From Enhydrobacter aerosaccus (GTDB lineage Bacteria; Pseudomonadota; Alphaproteobacteria; Reyranellales; Reyranellaceae), in contig NZ_FUWJ01000002.1 in NCBI RefSeq assembly GCF_900167455.1, positions 237,584-301,583 of the forward strand: DNA of 64,000 bases, in the 5' to 3' direction. Under the pieces are notes generated by a model. The model had not been told where the DNA came from, did not search any database, and saw nothing but the letters and a program-made list of their open reading frames with translations. The translations under genes were made by a program, and so were the position numbers. Of this stretch, positions 62,967 through 64,000 are shown one piece after another (position 1 is the stretch's first letter; each line of letters starts with the position of its first letter).

Positions 62967-64000
62967 GTGAAGTCGCTGGTTATCCTGGCGCTTGTCATCA
63001 GCGGCAGGAGGAGCACTCCGCGCCACTACAGTCATTGCCTTGGACTGTGTGTCGGTCTGGTGATCCTCGCGTCGTTCGCCGCATTTGGGGCGCCAGCATG
63101 GGCGCAACAACAGCTGACGGCCGACACTGCCGCAACCACCCCGGCAGGCGCCAGCTTCACCGCACCGGCCGGCTGGCGCCTCACCGAACACACCTCGCTG
63201 CGAATGCTCGAGCCACCGGAAGGCGACTCCTCTCTCGTCATCGTCGACGTACAGGCAGCCGACGCTACCGCAGCACTGTCAGCCGGCTGGAAGGCTTGGC
63301 ATCCCGACTCCACCCGGCCCCTCAAGATCGCGCTGCCCCAGGCGCCCTACAACGGCTGGGAGGAGCGCCATCTCTATCGCTACGAGACCTCGCCCAACGA
63401 GAAGGCGGTGGCTTATGCTCTGGCCTGGCGCGCCGGCAGCCAATGGACGGTCGTGGTCGTTGAGGCGAGCCAAGCGACCTTCGAGAAACGCCAGGCCCAG
63501 TTCTGGCTCACGGTCGGCAGCCTGCGGCCCAAGGGCTACGCGCGCGAGATGTTCGCCGGCAAGGTGGCGCACAAGCTCGATGCCGAGCATATCGGCGCGC
63601 TCCAGGAATTCGTGCGCACGGCGATGTCCGAGCTCGGCATCCCGGGGGTCGGATTGGCGCTGCTGGACGGCGGCCAACTCGTCTATGCCGGCGGCTTCGG
63701 CGTCAGGGCGCTGGGTCGACCGGATCCGGTCGACGGCGACACGCTGTTCCTCGCCGCTTCCGATACCAAGGCGCTGACCACGCTGCTGCTCGCCACCCTG
63801 GCCGACGATGGCAAGCTGCGCTGGAACCAGCCGGTCACCGAGATCTATCCCGACTTCCGGCTCGGCGACGCCGCGACCACGCGCCAAGTGCGGGTGCGCC
63901 ATCTGGTATGCGCCTGCACCGGCCTGCCGCGCCAGGATCTCGAGTGGCTGTTCAATTTCGCTGATGCGACGCCGGCCTCGTCGCTGGCGGTGCTTGCGAC
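62967..64000 (+). CDS. secreted serine hydrolase (beta-lactamase class C family), partial
   Basis: The frame is open from a GTG at 62967 (GGGAG nearby) to the window end. It encodes an N-terminal hydrophobic segment (GLVILASFAAFGAPAWAQ, a likely signal), then a roughly 150-residue region rich in aromatic residues, then a serine-hydrolase domain starting about residue 200. The SxxK motif is in AASDTKALTTLLL, and VRHLVCACTGLPRQ follows where RDLLTHTSGL-type motifs normally lie. The C-terminal part is cut off. Confidence 0.85.
   Translation, partial: MKSLVILALVISGRRSTPRHYSHCLGLCVGLVILASFAAFGAPAWAQQQLTADTAATTPAGASFTAPAGWRLTEHTSLRMLEPPEGDSSLVIVDVQAADATAALSAGWKAWHPDSTRPLKIALPQAPYNGWEERHLYRYETSPNEKAVAYALAWRAGSQWTVVVVEASQATFEKRQAQFWLTVGSLRPKGYAREMFAGKVAHKLDAEHIGALQEFVRTAMSELGIPGVGLALLDGGQLVYAGGFGVRALGRPDPVDGDTLFLAASDTKALTTLLLATLADDGKLRWNQPVTEIYPDFRLGDAATTRQVRVRHLVCACTGLPRQDLEWLFNFADATPASSLAVLA

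Overview
This 64 kb window is high-GC, densely packed chromosomal DNA. No gap between genes exceeds about 260 bases. It has many GTG starts, 4-base stop/start overlaps (ATGA, GTGA), and many solute receptors (Liv, NMT1/THI5, Bug/TctC), amidases, hydantoinases and RND pumps. That profile suggests a metabolically versatile soil or water alphaproteobacterium (Rhodospirillales or Hyphomicrobiales type). This is inferred from gene content only. I saw no rRNA, tRNA, CRISPR array, insertion sequence or complete prophage.

Layout. 1-1.5 kb: the tail of a LysR regulator and small unknown genes. 1.7-6.3 kb: an RND efflux operon (adaptor, pump, small membrane protein). 6.3-14.3 kb: a branched-chain-amino-acid-type (Liv) ABC transporter on the minus strand, a polytopic membrane protein, and two tandemly duplicated Liv-type receptors, each with its own leader hairpin and terminator. 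14.4-15.7 kb: an MFS carrier. 15.7-25.9 kb: a complete reductive pyrimidine catabolism locus, with a RutR-like regulator, PreT and PreA (dihydropyrimidine dehydrogenase), an N-carbamoyl amidohydrolase, a four-gene ABC transporter and, facing it, a dihydropyrimidinase. Two sites resembling the RutR operator sit in front of the two transcription units. 26-36.6 kb: mixed catabolic genes (alpha/beta hydrolase, two orphan Bug receptors, NIPSNAP, MBL hydrolase, amidase, SDR, serine hydrolase, TauD-type dioxygenase, MFS). 36.6-38.5 kb: two divergent DJ-1/PfpI genes flanking an intergenic palindromic repeat. 38.6-41.3 kb: a secreted S1-type protease and an acyltransferase. 41.3-51.6 kb: a long minus-strand run of hydantoinase A and B, a TetR regulator, an ABC receptor/ATPase/permease, a DUF218 protein, a second receptor and an acyl-CoA dehydrogenase; a perfect 7-4-7 palindrome precedes the first gene. 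51.7-54.8 kb: an HU-type protein, a double-hotdog thioesterase, and an AtzG-like/amidase pair. 54.9-59.9 kb: a secreted low-complexity protein and a second RND operon. 59.9-64 kb: an aldehyde dehydrogenase, an orphan phage-replication-like protein, a GNAT acetyltransferase, and a secreted serine hydrolase that runs off the window.

How it works together. The clearest unit is the pyrimidine locus: uptake by the NMT1-type ABC transporter, ring reduction by PreTA, ring opening by the dihydropyrimidinase, decarbamoylation by the M20-family hydrolase, all probably under one TetR-family repressor. The hydantoinase AB-TetR-ABC run looks like a second, independently regulated import-and-hydrolyse unit for a cyclic amide of unknown identity.
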